DNA of 64,000 nt from Hemileia vastatrix (taxonomy: Eukaryota; Basidiomycota; Pucciniomycetes; Pucciniales; Zaghouaniaceae). The stretch lies in NCBI GenBank assembly GCA_030280995.1, contig JASXTE010000007.1, forward strand, positions 19,135,501-19,199,500, in the 5' to 3' direction. The notes beneath the pieces are model-generated. The model searched no databases. It was given only the letters and a program-made list of their open reading frames with translations, and had not been told where the DNA came from. Position numbers and translations under genes: made by a program. Below, in pieces: positions 1 to 11,602 of this stretch (positions are counted from its first letter, which is position 1; each line of letters begins with the position of its first letter).

Positions 1-599
1 ATCACCATCATGACACTTGATGATCTCAGGTGTCTTATTAACTTGATTTTTGCCATCAACTATGGGAATTTCATATTTCTTAATTTTTATAAATTCTTTC
101 TGTTGAGGCTTGAACATGGGTTCAGTAGGTTGGAGTTCACCAGTCATTTGGAATATTTTCCAGTTGGCTACACAGGTTGATACCAACTTGATCTAAAATT
201 TATATAAAGATATGCTACTGTAATGTGATGATTATAATATTTTGAGATTATCTTTTTTCTTTGAGCCTTTGTAGGCTCCATTGGTACTATTTGATTTCTT
301 GTAGATCTAGTGTGATGATGCATACTTATTGCATAATAATGGTGTGTCACATATTTTTTTTTCTTGAATGATGTAAAATTCTAAATTTTTGATATAATAA
401 GGGGACCCTAAAACTTTTTAATATCTTGGTGGTAGACTTAGCATTAACATAATATGCTTATACATTTTAACTACTTTTTAAAGTCATGTCATGGTTTTTT
501 TTGAATAGAAGAAATATGTGACTGGTGAGTTTTTGTGGCACCAGGGATCACTCAATCAAGAATTATTTTAAATTTTTTTTAAAATAAATATATTTTATA
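1..599. repeat. Monomer M0, partial (right-hand part only)
   Basis: This is the end of a monomer cut by the window edge. It holds the N-terminal part of the 72-codon ORF (1-147, minus strand, C-terminus outside the window) and the 51-codon ORF upstream of it (168-323, minus). It has the GATAATC variant at about 245, shared with the M4/M5, M5/M6 and M13/M14 junction regions, where most copies read GATAAAC. It ends at the TTCCT pentamer at 600-604. Confidence 0.9.
563..587. other. AT palindrome 12 bp from the retroelement target site
   Basis: TTATTTTAAA and TTTAAAATAA form a perfect 10-bp inverted repeat around a short T run, ending 12 bp before the pentamer used as target site by the retroelement. 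Copies in M7-M14 and M17 have a T-to-A change in the left arm (TTATTATAAA). The copies directly flanking the two insertions keep the perfect form. Confidence 0.55.
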
Positions 600-779
600 T
601 TCCTCATACTTAGTTTTAAATTATTCATTTTTAATAGCATTTCTAAACCATTTTATTGTTACTAAGTAAAGTGTAGCAATCTCTTGCAGTTCTAGCGTGT
701 GTACAGGATGTTGCCATGATGCATGTATCCTTCTTTTGCAAAATTGATCTATATTTTATACTCTTTATGCATTACTAAT

Positions 780-975
780 TCACATGTATATTGTATATCT
801 CATAACACATGTTTCATGTTGCATATTTTTGGTTTTATTAGATAATATATTTTGCATATCCATATTTCAAGTTTTATTTTCATTGTGTATATTGAATAAT
901 GGATATTTCAGGTTATATGTTGCATTGTCAATCTTGAATACTGGATATTGCATTTTTCATTTCACATAGACATAT
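780..975. repeat. Degenerate short-repeat region of the monomer
   Basis: Variants of TTGCATAT, GGATATT and CATATTTCA recur several times, for example near 820, 853, 863, 901, 924 and 945. This is where the 13-bp motif GCATATCCATATT is present once (M1, M3, M5, M6, M15, M16) or twice in tandem (M2, M4, M7-M14, M17). The plus-strand open frame across it in single-copy monomers is low-complexity and is broken by the 13-bp insertion, so I do not call it a gene. Confidence 0.5.
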
Positions 976-1368
976 TTTATTCATATATTCAACCTGTTTT
1001 CAATTTTTTTTCAAGCTGTGATTAATTTGTGTTTAATCTCTTATGAATTGTATTCTCAATTTTTTTACAACTAATTTCCTAACAGTTTGATAATTGTTTC
1101 CTATAAGCCCTTCTAAAACTTCATAGCCTGCTGAGGAGAACATTCATTCAAGGAAGTTGGAATATGCTCTTCATAGATGTGTTATGCATATTCAAACTGA
1201 TTAGTCGAAAATGTTGATTCATCACTAGAAAGAAAATCTGGCACCTGCTAGATGGTTCCCTAACTGACTGAATTATATTATTTAAATTAAGACTAACACC
1301 TGCTAGAATGCACCAACATTTTTTGTACCTGGTGATGAATTATAAAATCCATATTAATTATCTCATTT

Positions 1369-1446
1369 CATTTTACACCTTCTGATGATCATTAAATGAT
1401 TTATAATGAAAAAAATATATTCAGAAGTGTAAAATGTATTATTAAT
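1369..1446. other. Conserved hairpin / inverted repeat downstream of ORF A
   Basis: Arms CATTTTACACCTTCTGA and TCAGAAGTGTAAAATG pair over 16 bp with one bulged C. The loop contains a second small palindrome, ATCATTAAATGAT. The structure sits 83 nt past the ORF A stop in minus-strand orientation and recurs at the same offset in every monomer; M4 has one arm mismatch. A role in RNA 3' end formation or cruciform extrusion is inference. Confidence 0.6.
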
Positions 1447-1528
1447 ATTCTCCTTCACCCTCTTACTTTTAATATATACCAATCTTGATCATCTCCATAA
1501 CAATGTGAGAAATAGTTTTGACATCATT

Positions 1529-1750
1529 TCATTTAACTTCTTTGATCTTTATTTTCATCATTTCAGCTATACATTGAGCTAGAAACTTCTCTTTAATAAT
1601 AGCATCACCAGGATGTTTTTTGGTTGTTACAGTAATTGTTTTACCTGGAACATGATCCTGATTTAATTGAAATCTAACTCTTTTAACATTTTTCTTTTGC
1701 TTCCATTGTGACTTGAACATGGGTCCACCAGGTATTTGTGTACCAGTCAT
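1529..1750 (-). CDS. Small ORF A, 73 aa, unrecognised basic protein (reference copy of 17)
   Basis: I do not recognise this family. The first ATG of the open frame gives 73 residues; the frame stays open 23 codons further upstream without another ATG. Residues 1-17 include Met-Thr-Gly, Pro7, Pro-Met-Phe-Lys (10-13), Gln15 and Lys17. Residues 17-26 are Lys/Arg-rich, residues 44-52 read Lys-Lys-His-Pro-Gly-Asp-Ala-Ile-Ile, and the C-terminus is again Lys-rich. No signal peptide or membrane segment is seen. It aligns without gaps to ORF B in the same monomer. Copies are at 4287, 7031, 9788, 12532, 15276, 18033, 20792, 23550, 26307, 29064, 31821, 34580, 37338, 48940, 60541 and 63300 (low coordinate), all open. 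Variants are W16R, V34F with P35Q, and K66R, plus about four synonymous changes. It could be an exon, a pseudogene relic or a real small gene. Confidence 0.4.
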   Translation of the reverse strand: MTGTQIPGGPMFKSQWKQKKNVKRVRFQLNQDHVPGKTITVTTKKHPGDAIIKEKFLAQCIAEMMKIKIKEVK

Positions 1751-2672
1751 TGTAGCTACTAACAAGCTGGCTACTGAGATTTGTACCAGCCAGGGGACAC
1801 CATTAATATATATGTACAAAATTCAATATTATCACAAAAAATTTAAACTTGAGCTGTTTCAGTTTATAATAGTGGAAAATTAATTGTTTCCTTTAACTAA
1901 GGATTTGCTGGATATAATTTAAATATTAAGTATTTAGGTAATATAAATTCTATATTTTGTACTATTTGAATAAAATAAAACCCTAAATTGATGAGGTATC
2001 TTGAGAGGGATAATTGGCTATTTGAAACACTTTAGATGTTGAATTAAAAATTTTCATAAAATGAATACACATACTAAGTAGCTTATGTGGATATATAATA
2101 GCTGTTTAATATTTTTGATAAGATGCATAATTATTTTTATTAATGTCACTTCACGGGTGACCTTACCAGTCTAGGTTTTAATTAAATAGTGAGCTTCATT
2201 TAAATTAATATTAATATACCATTCAATTACTTAATAAAAAAATCTACGTTTTGTGATTTCAAAATGATAGTATAATAGTATTTTAAAATATTGAGTTATG
2301 AAGTGTGAACCTGACATAAATTCTAAGATAAGGTGGACACTTAGGATTAACATTATATACATAAAACATAATGTACATATTAAATTATGTTATCTATGTT
2401 TAATTATTTGAATAAAATATAATTTTAAATTAGTGTGATTATTAGGGGGAGCCTAGTTAAATTGGATATGGTTAAGGAGTGATAAGAATGACCCTTTAGA
2501 ATATAAAAGTAATTGAAGTATATCATGTTTCTTAAACATGTAAAGGTAGAAAATAGTTTACTCTTGTTCATTTTTGACAAAGGGTATCTGATTTATTTCC
2601 AAAATGAAAATTCTTTGAAAAGCTATATATATTCTTTATAGCATACATCATATACCAGTTTACACTATAACA
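1751..2672. other. Spacer between ORF A and ORF B
   Basis: About 920 bp of AT-rich sequence with no ORF worth calling on either strand and no recognisable RNA gene. It contains the GC-richer marker CACTTCACGGGTGACC near 2148 and most of the subtype-diagnostic substitutions used to sort monomers. The equivalent spacer is present in every monomer. Confidence 0.6.
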
Positions 2673-2891
2673 TCAATTTTTATTACACATCTTATCCAAC
2701 ATATTCATTATATCTTGTTCTATTATATCATTAATGATAGCTGTATCACCATCATGACACTTGATGATCTCAGGTGTCTTATTAACTTGATTTTTGCCAT
2801 CAACTATGGGAATTTCATATTTCTTAATTTTTATAAATTCTTTCTGTTGAGGCTTGAACATGGGTTCAGTAGGTTGGAGTTCACCAGTCAT
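2673..2891 (-). CDS. Small ORF B, 72 aa, diverged paralogue of ORF A (reference copy)
   Basis: Function is unknown. It starts at the ATG that corresponds exactly to the start of ORF A and is one codon shorter. Ungapped comparison with ORF A gives about 19 identities in 72 positions: M1, T2, G3, P7, P10, M11, F12, K13, Q15, K17, K23, K44, H46, G48, D49, I52, Q59, I61 and M64. Similarity continues weakly for about a dozen codons upstream of the ATG. The C-terminal third is acidic/amphipathic rather than basic. It lies about 920 bp upstream of ORF A on the same strand. Copies are at 5431, 8175, 10932, 13676, 16420, 19178, 21936, 24693, 27450, 30207, 32966, 35725, 38482, 50083 and 61685. Protein variants are E9V (21936 copy), P10S (8175) and K44N (5431). 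An in-frame stop lies just upstream, preceded by an acceptor-like TTTTAG, so an exon reading is possible but unproven. Confidence 0.4.
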   Translation of the reverse strand: MTGELQPTEPMFKPQQKEFIKIKKYEIPIVDGKNQVNKTPEIIKCHDGDTAIINDIIEQDIMNMLDKMCNKN

Positions 2892-2911
2892 TTGGAATAT
2901 TTTCCAGTTGG

Positions 2912-3067
2912 CTACACAGGTTGATACCAACTTGATCTAAAATTTATATAAAGATACGCTAGTGTAATGTGATGATTATAATATTTTGAGATAAACTTTT
3001 TTCTTTGAGCCTTTGTAGGCTCCATTGGTACTATTTGATTTCTTGTAGATCTAGTGTGATGATGCAT
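2912..3067 (-). CDS. Short 51-aa ORF upstream of ORF B, doubtful
   Basis: From the ATG at 3065-3067 (three His codons follow) the frame runs 51 codons and overlaps the open region upstream of ORF B in another frame. The first 24 codons are Thr/Arg/Gln/Lys-rich and could be an N-terminal exon; the rest is aromatic and looks like translated intron or spacer. A GT at the Lys-Lys/Phe boundary exists in copies reading GTTTATC on the minus strand but is lost in copies reading GATTATC (M0, M5, M6, M14). Joining it to ORF B at TTTTAG puts ORF B out of frame. I therefore give it low weight. Confidence 0.15.
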   Translation of the reverse strand: MHHHTRSTRNQIVPMEPTKAQRKKFISKYYNHHITLAYLYINFRSSWYQPV

Positions 3068-4286
3068 ACTTATTGCATAATAATGGTGTGTCACATATTT
3101 TTTTTTCTTGAATGATGTAAAATTCTAAATTTTTGATATAATAAGGGGACCCTAAAACTTTTTAATATCTTGGTGGTAGACTTAGCATTAACATAATATG
3201 CTTATACATTTTAACTACTTTTTAAAGTCATGTCATGGTTTTTTTTTGAATAGAAGAAATATGTGACTGGTGAGTTTTTGTGGCACCAGGGATCACTCAA
3301 TCAAGAATTATTTTAAATTTTTTTTAAAATAAATATATTTTATATTCCTCATACTTAGTTTTAAATTATTCATTTTTAATAGCATTTCTAAACCATTTTA
3401 TTGTTACTAAGTAAAGTATAGCAATCTCTTGCAGTTCTAGCGTGTGTACAGGATGTTGCCATGATGCATGTATCCTTCTTTTGCAAAATTGATCTATATT
3501 TTATACTCTTTATGCATTACTAATTCACATGTATATTGTATATCTCATAACACATGTTTCATGTTGCATATTTTTGGTTTTATTAGATAATATATTTTGC
3601 ATATCCATATTGCATATCCATATTTCAAGTTTTATTTTCATTGTGTATATTGAATAATGGATATTTCAGGTTATATGTTGCATTGTCAATCTTGAATACT
3701 GGATATTGCATTTTTAATTTCACATAGACATATTTTATTCATATATTCAACCTGTTTTCAATTTTTTTTCAAGCTGTGATTAATTTGTGTTTAATCTCTT
3801 ATGAATTGTATTCTCAATTTTTTTACAACTAATTTCCTAACAGTTTGATAATTGTTTCCTATAAGCCCTTCTAAAACTTCATAGCCTGCTGAGGAGAACA
3901 TTCATTCAAGGAAGTTGGAATATGCTCTTCATAGATGTGTTATGCATATTCAAACTGATTAGTCGAAAATGTTGATTCATCACTAGAAAAAAAATCTGGC
4001 ACCTGCTAGATGGTTCCCTAACTGACTGAATTATAGTATTTAAATTAAGACTAACACCTGCTAGAATGCACCAACATTTTTTGTACCTGGTGATGAATTA
4101 TAAAATCCATATTAATTATCTCATTTCATTTTACACCTTCTGATGATCATTAAATGATTTATAATGAAAAAAATATATTCAGAAGTGTAAAATGTATTAT
4201 TAATATTCTCCTTCACCCTCTTACTTTTAATATATACCAATCTTGATCATCTCCATAACAATGTGAGAAATAGTTTTGACATCATT
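3068..4286. other. Spacer between monomer coding parts, including the target site and hairpin
   Basis: About 1.2 kb without a supportable gene. It holds, in order, a marker CTGGTGAGTTTTTGTGGCAC, the AT palindrome, the TTCCT target pentamer at 3345-3349, the degenerate repeat region, two direct copies of CACCTGCTAG about 60 bp apart, and the conserved hairpin at 4127-4204. Confidence 0.6.
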
Positions 4287-6101
4287 TCATTTAACTTCTT
4301 TGATCTTTATTTTCATCATTTCAGCTATACATTGAGCTAGAAACTTCTCTTTAATAATAGCATCACCAGGATGTTTTTTGGTTGTTACAGTAATTGTTTT
4401 ACCTGGAACATGATCCTGATTTAATTGAAATCTAACTCTTTTAACATTTTTCTTTTGCTTCCATTGTGACTTGAACATGGGTCCACCAGGTATTTGTGTA
4501 CCAGTCATTGTAGCTACTAACAAGCTGGCTACTGAGATTTGTACCAGCCAGGGGACACCATTAATATATATGTACAAAATTCAATATTATCACAAAAAAT
4601 TTAAACTTGAGCTGTTTCAGTTTATAATAGTGGAAAATTAATTGTTTCCTTTAACTAAGGATTTGCTGGATATAATTTAAATATTAAGTATTTAGGTAAT
4701 ATAAATTCTATATTTTGTACTATTTGAATAAAATAAAACCCTAAATTGATGAGGTATCTTGAGAGGGATAATTGGCTATTTGAAACACTAGAGATGTTGA
4801 ATTAAAAATTTTCATAAAATGAATACACATACTAAGTAGCTTATGTGGATATATAATAGCTGTTTAATATTTTTGATAAGATGCATAATTATTTTTATTA
4901 ATGTCACTTCACGGGTGACCTTACCAGTCTAGGTTTTAATTAAATAGTGAGCTTCATTTAAATTAATAGTAATATACCATTCAATTACTTAATAAAAAAA
5001 TCTACGTCTTGTGATTTCAAAATGATAGTATAATAGTATTTTAAAATATTGAGTTATGAAGTGTGAACCTGACATAAATTCTAAGATAAGGTGGACACTT
5101 AGGATTAACATTATATACATAAAACATAATGTACATATTAAATTATGTTATCTATGTTTAATTATTTGAATAAAATATAATTTTAAATTAGTGTGATTAT
5201 TAGGGGGAGCCTAGTTAAATTGGATATGGTTAAGGAGTGATAAGAATGACCCTTTAGAATATAAAAGTAATTGAAGTATATCATGTTTCTTAAACAAGTA
5301 AAGGTAGAAAATAGTTTACTCTTGTTCATTTTTGACACAGGGTATCTGATTTATTTCCAAAATGAAAATTCTTTGAAAAGCTATATATATTCTTTATAGC
5401 ATACATCATATACCAGTTTACACTATAACATCAATTTTTATTACACATCTTATCCAACATATTCATTATATCTTGTTCTATTATATCATTAATGATAGCT
5501 GTATCACCATCATGACAGTTGATGATCTCAGGTGTCTTATTAACTTGATTTTTGCCATCAACTATGGGAATTTCATATTTTTTAATTTTTATAAATTCTT
5601 TCTGTTGAGGCTTGAACATGGGTTCAGTAGGTTGGAGTTCACCAGTCATTTGGAATATTTTCCAGTTGGCTACACAGGTTGATACCAACTTGATCTAAAA
5701 TTTATATAAAGATATGCTATTGTAATGTGATGATTATAATATTTTGAGATAAACTTTTTTCTTTGAGCCTTTGTAGGCTCCATTGGTACTATTTGATTTC
5801 TTGTAGATCTAGTGTGATGATGCATACTTATTGCATAATAATGGTGTGTCACATATTTTTTTTTCTTGAATGATGTAAAATTCTAAATTTTTGATATAAT
5901 AAGGGGACCCTAAAACTTTTTAATATCTTGGTGGTAGACTTAGCATTAACATAATATGCTTATACATTTTAACTACTTTTTAAAGTCATGTCATGGTTTT
6001 TTTTGAATAGAAGAAATATGTGACTGGTGAGTTTTTGTGGCACCAGGGATCACTCAATCAAGAATTATTTTAAATTTTTTTTAAAATAAATATATTTTAT
6101 A
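3345..6101. repeat. Monomer M2 (long form, 2757 bp)
   Basis: Two tandem 13-bp motifs at 3599-3624. ORF A is at 4287-4508. ORF B is at 5431-5649, with K44N and one synonymous Lys change. It carries CACTAGAGATG near 4786, where M1 has CACTTTAGATG. Confidence 0.95.
3599..3624. repeat. 13-bp tandem duplication that sets monomer length
   Basis: GCATATCCATATT occurs twice in direct tandem here and once in short monomers. This accounts for the difference between 2744- and 2757-bp periods. The remaining 1-2 bp variation comes mainly from a T-run (T8 to T10) before CAAGCTGTG and from a few single-base indels. Confidence 0.9.
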
Positions 6102-8845
6102 CTCCTCATACTTAGTTTTAAATTATTCATTTTTAATAGCATTTCTAAACCATTTTATTGTTACTAAGTAAAGTATAGCAATCTCTTGCAGTTCTAGCGT
6201 GTGTACAGGATGTTGCCATGATGCATGTATCCTTCTTTTGCAAAATTGATCTATATTTTATACTCTTTATGCATTACTAATTCACATGTATATTGTATAT
6301 CTCATAACACATGTTTCATGTTGCATATTTTTGGTTTTATTAGATAATATATTTTGCATATCCATATTTCAAGTTTTATTTTCATTGTGTATATTGAATA
6401 ATGGATATTTCAGGTTATATGTTGCATTGTCAATCTTGAATACTGGATATTGCATTTTTCATTTCACATAGACATATTTTATTCATATATTCAACCTGTT
6501 TTCAATTTTTTTTCAAGCTCTGATTAATTTGTGTTTAATCTCTTATGAATTGAATTCTCAATTTTTTTACAACTAATTTCCTAACAGTTTGATAATTGTT
6601 TCCTATAAGCCCTTCTAAAACTTCATAGCCTGCTGAGGAGAACATTCATTCAAGGAAGTTGGAATATGCTCTTCATAGATGTGTTATGCATATTCAAACT
6701 GATTAGTCGAAAATGTTGATTCATCACTAGAAAAAAAATCTGGCACCTGCTAGATGGTTCCCTAACTGACTGAATTATAGTATTTAAATTAAGACTAACA
6801 CCTGCTAGAATGCACCAACATTTTTTGTACCTGGTGATGAATTATAAAATCCATATTAATTATCTCATTTCATTTTACACCTTCTGATGATCATTAAATG
6901 ATTTATAATGAAAAAAATATATTCAGAAGTGTAAAATGTATTATTAATATTCTCCTTCACCCTCTTACTTTTAATATATACCAATCTTGATCATCTCCAT
7001 AACAATGTGAGAAATAGTTTTGACATCATTTCATTTAACTTCTTTGATCTTTATTCTCATCATTTCAGCTATACATTGAGCTAGAAACTTCTCTTTAATA
7101 ATAGCATCACCAGGATGTTTTTTGGTTGTTACAGTAATTGTTTTACCTGGAACATGATCCTGATTTAATTGAAATCTAACTCTTTTAACATTTTTCTTTT
7201 GCTTCCATTGTGACTTGAACATGGGTCCACCAGGTATTTGTGTACCAGTCATTGTAGCTACTAACAAGCTGGCTACTGAGATTTGTACCAGCCAGGGGAC
7301 ACCATTAATATATATGTACAAAATTCAATATTATCACAAAAAATTTAAACTTGAGCTGTTTCAGTTTATAATAGTGGAAAATTAATTGTTTCCTTTAACT
7401 AAGGATTTGCTGGATATAATTTAAATATTAAGTATTTAGGTAATATAAATTCTATATTTTGTACTATTTGATTAAAATAAAACCCTAAATTGATGAGGTA
7501 TCTTGAGAGGGATAATTGGCTATTTGAAACACTTTAGATGTTGAATTAAAAATTTTCATAAAATGAATACACATACTAAGTAGCTTATGTGGATATATAA
7601 TAGCTGTTTAATATTTTTGATAAGATGAATAATTATTTTTATTAATGTCACTTCACGGGTGACCTTACCAGTCTAGGTTTTAATTAAATAGTGAGCTTCA
7701 TTTAAATTAATATTGATATACCATTCAATTACTTAATAAAAAAATCTATGTTTTGTGATTTCAAAATGATAGTATAATAGTATTTTAAAATATTGAGTTA
7801 TGAAGTGTGAACCTGACATAAATTCTAAGATAAGGTGGACACTTAGGATTAACATTATATACATAAAACGTAATGTACATATTAAATTATGTTATCTATG
7901 TTTAATTATTTGAATAAAATATAATTTTAAATTAGTGTGATGATTAGGGGGAGCCTAGTTAAATTGGATATGGTTAAGGAGTGATAAGAATGACCCTTTA
8001 GAATATAAAAGTAATTGAAGTATATCATGTTTCTTAAACAAGTAAAGGTAGAAAATAGTTTACTCTTGTTCATTTTTGACACAGGGTATCTTATTTATTT
8101 CCAAAATGAAAATTCTTTGAAAAGCTATATATATTCTTTATAGCATACATCATATACCAGTTTACACTATAACATCAATTTTTATTACACATCTTATCCA
8201 ACATATTCATTATATCTTGTTCTATTATATCATTAATGATAGCTGTATCACCATCATGACACTTGATGATCTCAGGTGTCTTATTAACTTGATTTTTGCC
8301 ATCAACTATGGGAATTTCATATTTCTTAATTTTTATAAATTCTTTCTGTTGAGGCTTGAACATGGATTCAGTAGGTTGGAGTTCACCAGTCATTTGGAAT
8401 ATTTTCCAGTTGGCTACACAGGTTGATACCAACTTGATCTAAAATTTATATAAAGATATGCTACTGTAATGTGATGATTATAATATTTTGAGATAAACTT
8501 TTTTCTTTGAGCCTTTGTAGTCTCCATTGGTACTATTTGATTTCTTGTAGATCTAGTGTGATGATGCATACTTATTGCATAATAATGGTGTGTCACATAT
8601 TTTTTTTTCTTGAATGATGTAAAATTCTAAATTTTTGATATAATAAGGGGACCCTAAAACTTTTTAATATCTTGGTGGTAGACTTAGCATTAACATAATA
8701 TGCTTATACATTTTAACTACTTTTTAAAGTCATGTCATGGTTTTTTTTGAATAGAAGAAATATGTGACTGGTGAGTTTTTGTGGCACCAGGGATCACTCA
8801 ATCAAGAATTATTTTAAATTTTTTTTAAAATAAATATATTTTATA
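6102..8845. repeat. Monomer M3 (short form, 2744 bp)
   Basis: Starts with CTCCT instead of TTCCT. ORF A is at 7031-7252 with K66R. ORF B is at 8175-8393 with P10S. It shares GGTATCTTATTT near 8086 with M16. Confidence 0.95.
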
Positions 8846-11602
8846 TTCCTCATACTTAGTTTTAAATTATTCATTTTTAATAGCATTTCTAAACCATTTT
8901 ATTGTTACTAAGTAAAGTATAGCAATCTCTTGCAGTTCTAGCGTGTGTACAGGATGTTGCCATGATGCATGTATCCTTCTTTTGCAAAATTGATCTATAT
9001 TTTATACTCTTTATGCATTACTAATTCACATGTATATTGTATATCTCATAACACATGTTTCATGTTGCATATTTTTGGTTTTATTAGATAATATATTTTG
9101 CATATCCATATTGCATATCCATATTTCAAGTTTTATTTTCAATGTGTATATTGAATAATGGATATTTCAGGTTATATGTTGCATTGTCAATATTGAATAC
9201 TGGATATTGCATTTTTAATTTCACATAGACATATTTTATTCATATATTCAACCTGTTTTCAATTTTTTTTTCAAGCTGTGATTAATTTGTGTTTAATCTC
9301 TTATGAATTGTATTCTCAATTTTTTTACAACTAATTTCCTAACAGTTTGATAATTGTTTCCTATAAGCCCTTCTAAAACTTCATAGCCTGCTGAGGAGAA
9401 CATTCATTCAAGGAAGTTGGAATATGCTCTTCATAGATGTGTTATGCATATTCAAACTGATTAGTCGAAAATGTTGATTCATCACTAGAAAAAAAATCTG
9501 GCACCTGCTAGATGGTTCCCTAACTGACTGAATTATAGTATTAAATTAAGACTAACACCTGCTAGAATGCACCAACATTTTTTGTACCTGGTGATGAATT
9601 ATAAAATCCATATTAATTATCTCATTTCATTTTAAACCTTCTGATGATCATTAAATGATTTATAATGAAAAAAATATATTCAGAAGTGTAAAATGTATTA
9701 TTAATATTCTCCTTCACCCTCTTACTTTTAATATATACCAATCTTGATCATCTCCATAACAATGTGAGAAATAGTTTTGACATCATTTCATTTAACTTCT
9801 TTGATCTTTATTTTCATCATTTCAGCTATACATTGAGCTAGAAACTTCTCTTTAATAATAGCATCACCAGGATGTTTTTTGGTTGTTACAGTAATTGTTT
9901 TACCTGGAACATGATCCTGATTTAATTGAAATCTAACTCTTTTAACATTTTTCTTTTGCTTCCATTGTGACTTGAACATGGGTCCACCAGGTATTTGTGT
10001 ACCAGTCATTGTAGCTACTAACAAGCTGGCTACTGAGATTTGTACCAGCCAGGGGACACCATTAATATATATGTACAAAATTCAATATTATCACAAAAAA
10101 TTTAAACTTGAGCTGTTTCAGTTTATAATAGTGGAAAATTAATTGTTTCCTTTAACTAAGGATTTGCTGGATATAATTTAAATATTAAGTATTTAGGTAA
10201 TATAAATTCTATATTTTGTACTATTTGAATAAAATAAAACCCTAAATTGATGAGGTATCTTGAGAGGGATAATTGGCTATTTGAAACACTTTAGATGTTG
10301 AATTAAAAATTTTCATAAAATGAATACACATACTAAGTAGCTTATGTGGATATATAATAGCTGTTTAATATTTTTGATAAGATGCATAATTATTTTTATT
10401 AATGTCACTTCACGGGTGACCTTACCAGTCTAGGTTTTAATTAAATAGTGAGCTTCATTTAAATTAATATTAATATACCATTCAATTACTTAATAAAAAA
10501 ATCTATGTTTTGTGATTTCAAAATGATAGTATAATAGTATTTTAAAATATTGAGTTATGAAGTGTGAACCTGACATAAATTCTAAGATAAGGTGGACACT
10601 TAGGATTAACATTATATACATAAAACATAATGTACATATTAAATTATGTTATCTATGTTTAATTATTTGAATAAAATATAATTTTAAATTAGTGTGATGA
10701 TTAGGGGGAGCCTAGTTAAATTGGATATGGTTAAGGAGTGATAAGAATGACCCTTTAGAATATAAAAGTAATTGAAGTATATCATGTTTCTTAAACAAGT
10801 AAAGGTAGAAAATAGTTTACTCTTGTTCATTTTTGACAAAGGGTATCTGATTTATTTCCAAAATGAAAATTCTTTGAAAAGCTATATATATTCTTTATAG
10901 CATACATCATATACTGATTTACACTATAATATCAATTTTTATTACACATCTTATCCAACATATTCATTATATCTTGTTCTATTATATCATTAATGATAGC
11001 TGTATCACCATCATGACACTTGATGATCTCAGGTGTCTTATTAACTTGATTTTTGCCATCAACTATGGGAATTTCATATTTCTTAATTTTTATAAATTCT
11101 TTCTGTTGAGGCTTGAACATGGGTTCAGTAGGTTGGAGTTCACCAGTCATTTGGAATATTTTCCAGTTGGCTACACAGGTTGATACCAACTTGATCTAAA
11201 ATTTATATAAAGATATGCTACTGTAATGTGATGATTATAATATTTTGAGATAATCTTTTTTCTTTGAGCCTTTGTAGGCTCCATTGGTACTATTTGATTT
11301 CTTGTAGATCTAGTGTGATGATGCATACTTATTGCATAATAATGATGTGTCACATATTTTTTTTTCTTGAATGATGTAAAATTCTAAATTTTTGATATAA
11401 TAAGGGGACCCTAAAACTTTTTAATATCTTGGTGGTAGACTTAGCATTAACATAATATGCTTATACATTTTAACTACTTTTCAAAGTCATGTCATGGTTT
11501 TTTTTGAATAGAAGAAATATGTGACTGGTGAGTTTTTGTGGCACCAGGGATCACTCAATCAAGAATTATTTTAAATTTTTTTTAAAATAAATATATTTTA
11601 TA
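8846..11602. repeat. Monomer M4 (long form, 2757 bp)
   Basis: Two 13-bp motifs. ORF A is at 9788-10009 and ORF B at 10932-11150, both with the common protein sequence. One hairpin arm carries a C-to-A change (TTTTAAACC) near 9634, and one T is missing near 9540. Confidence 0.95.

Larger units (their letters stand above)
600..3344. repeat. Monomer M1 (short form, 2745 bp)
   Basis: First complete monomer, used here as the reference copy. It has one copy of the 13-bp motif GCATATCCATATT at about 856. The minus-strand ORFs are at 1529-1750 (73 codons) and 2673-2891 (72 codons). The hairpin is at 1369-1446 and the AT palindrome before the target pentamer is at 563-587, in the preceding monomer. 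Confidence 0.95.

Noticed and set aside
784..969. 61-codon plus-strand frame in short monomers
   Set aside because: Low-complexity translation of degenerate short repeats, destroyed by the 13-bp insertion in the majority of monomers.
2715..2924. 69-codon plus-strand frame repeated in each monomer
   Set aside because: It is antisense to ORF B, whose minus-strand reading has the paralogue support; the plus-strand frame is most simply its shadow.
2673..3067. Spliced gene joining the 51-codon ORF to ORF B through TTTTAG
   Set aside because: The candidate donor is absent in several monomers and the join puts ORF B out of frame.
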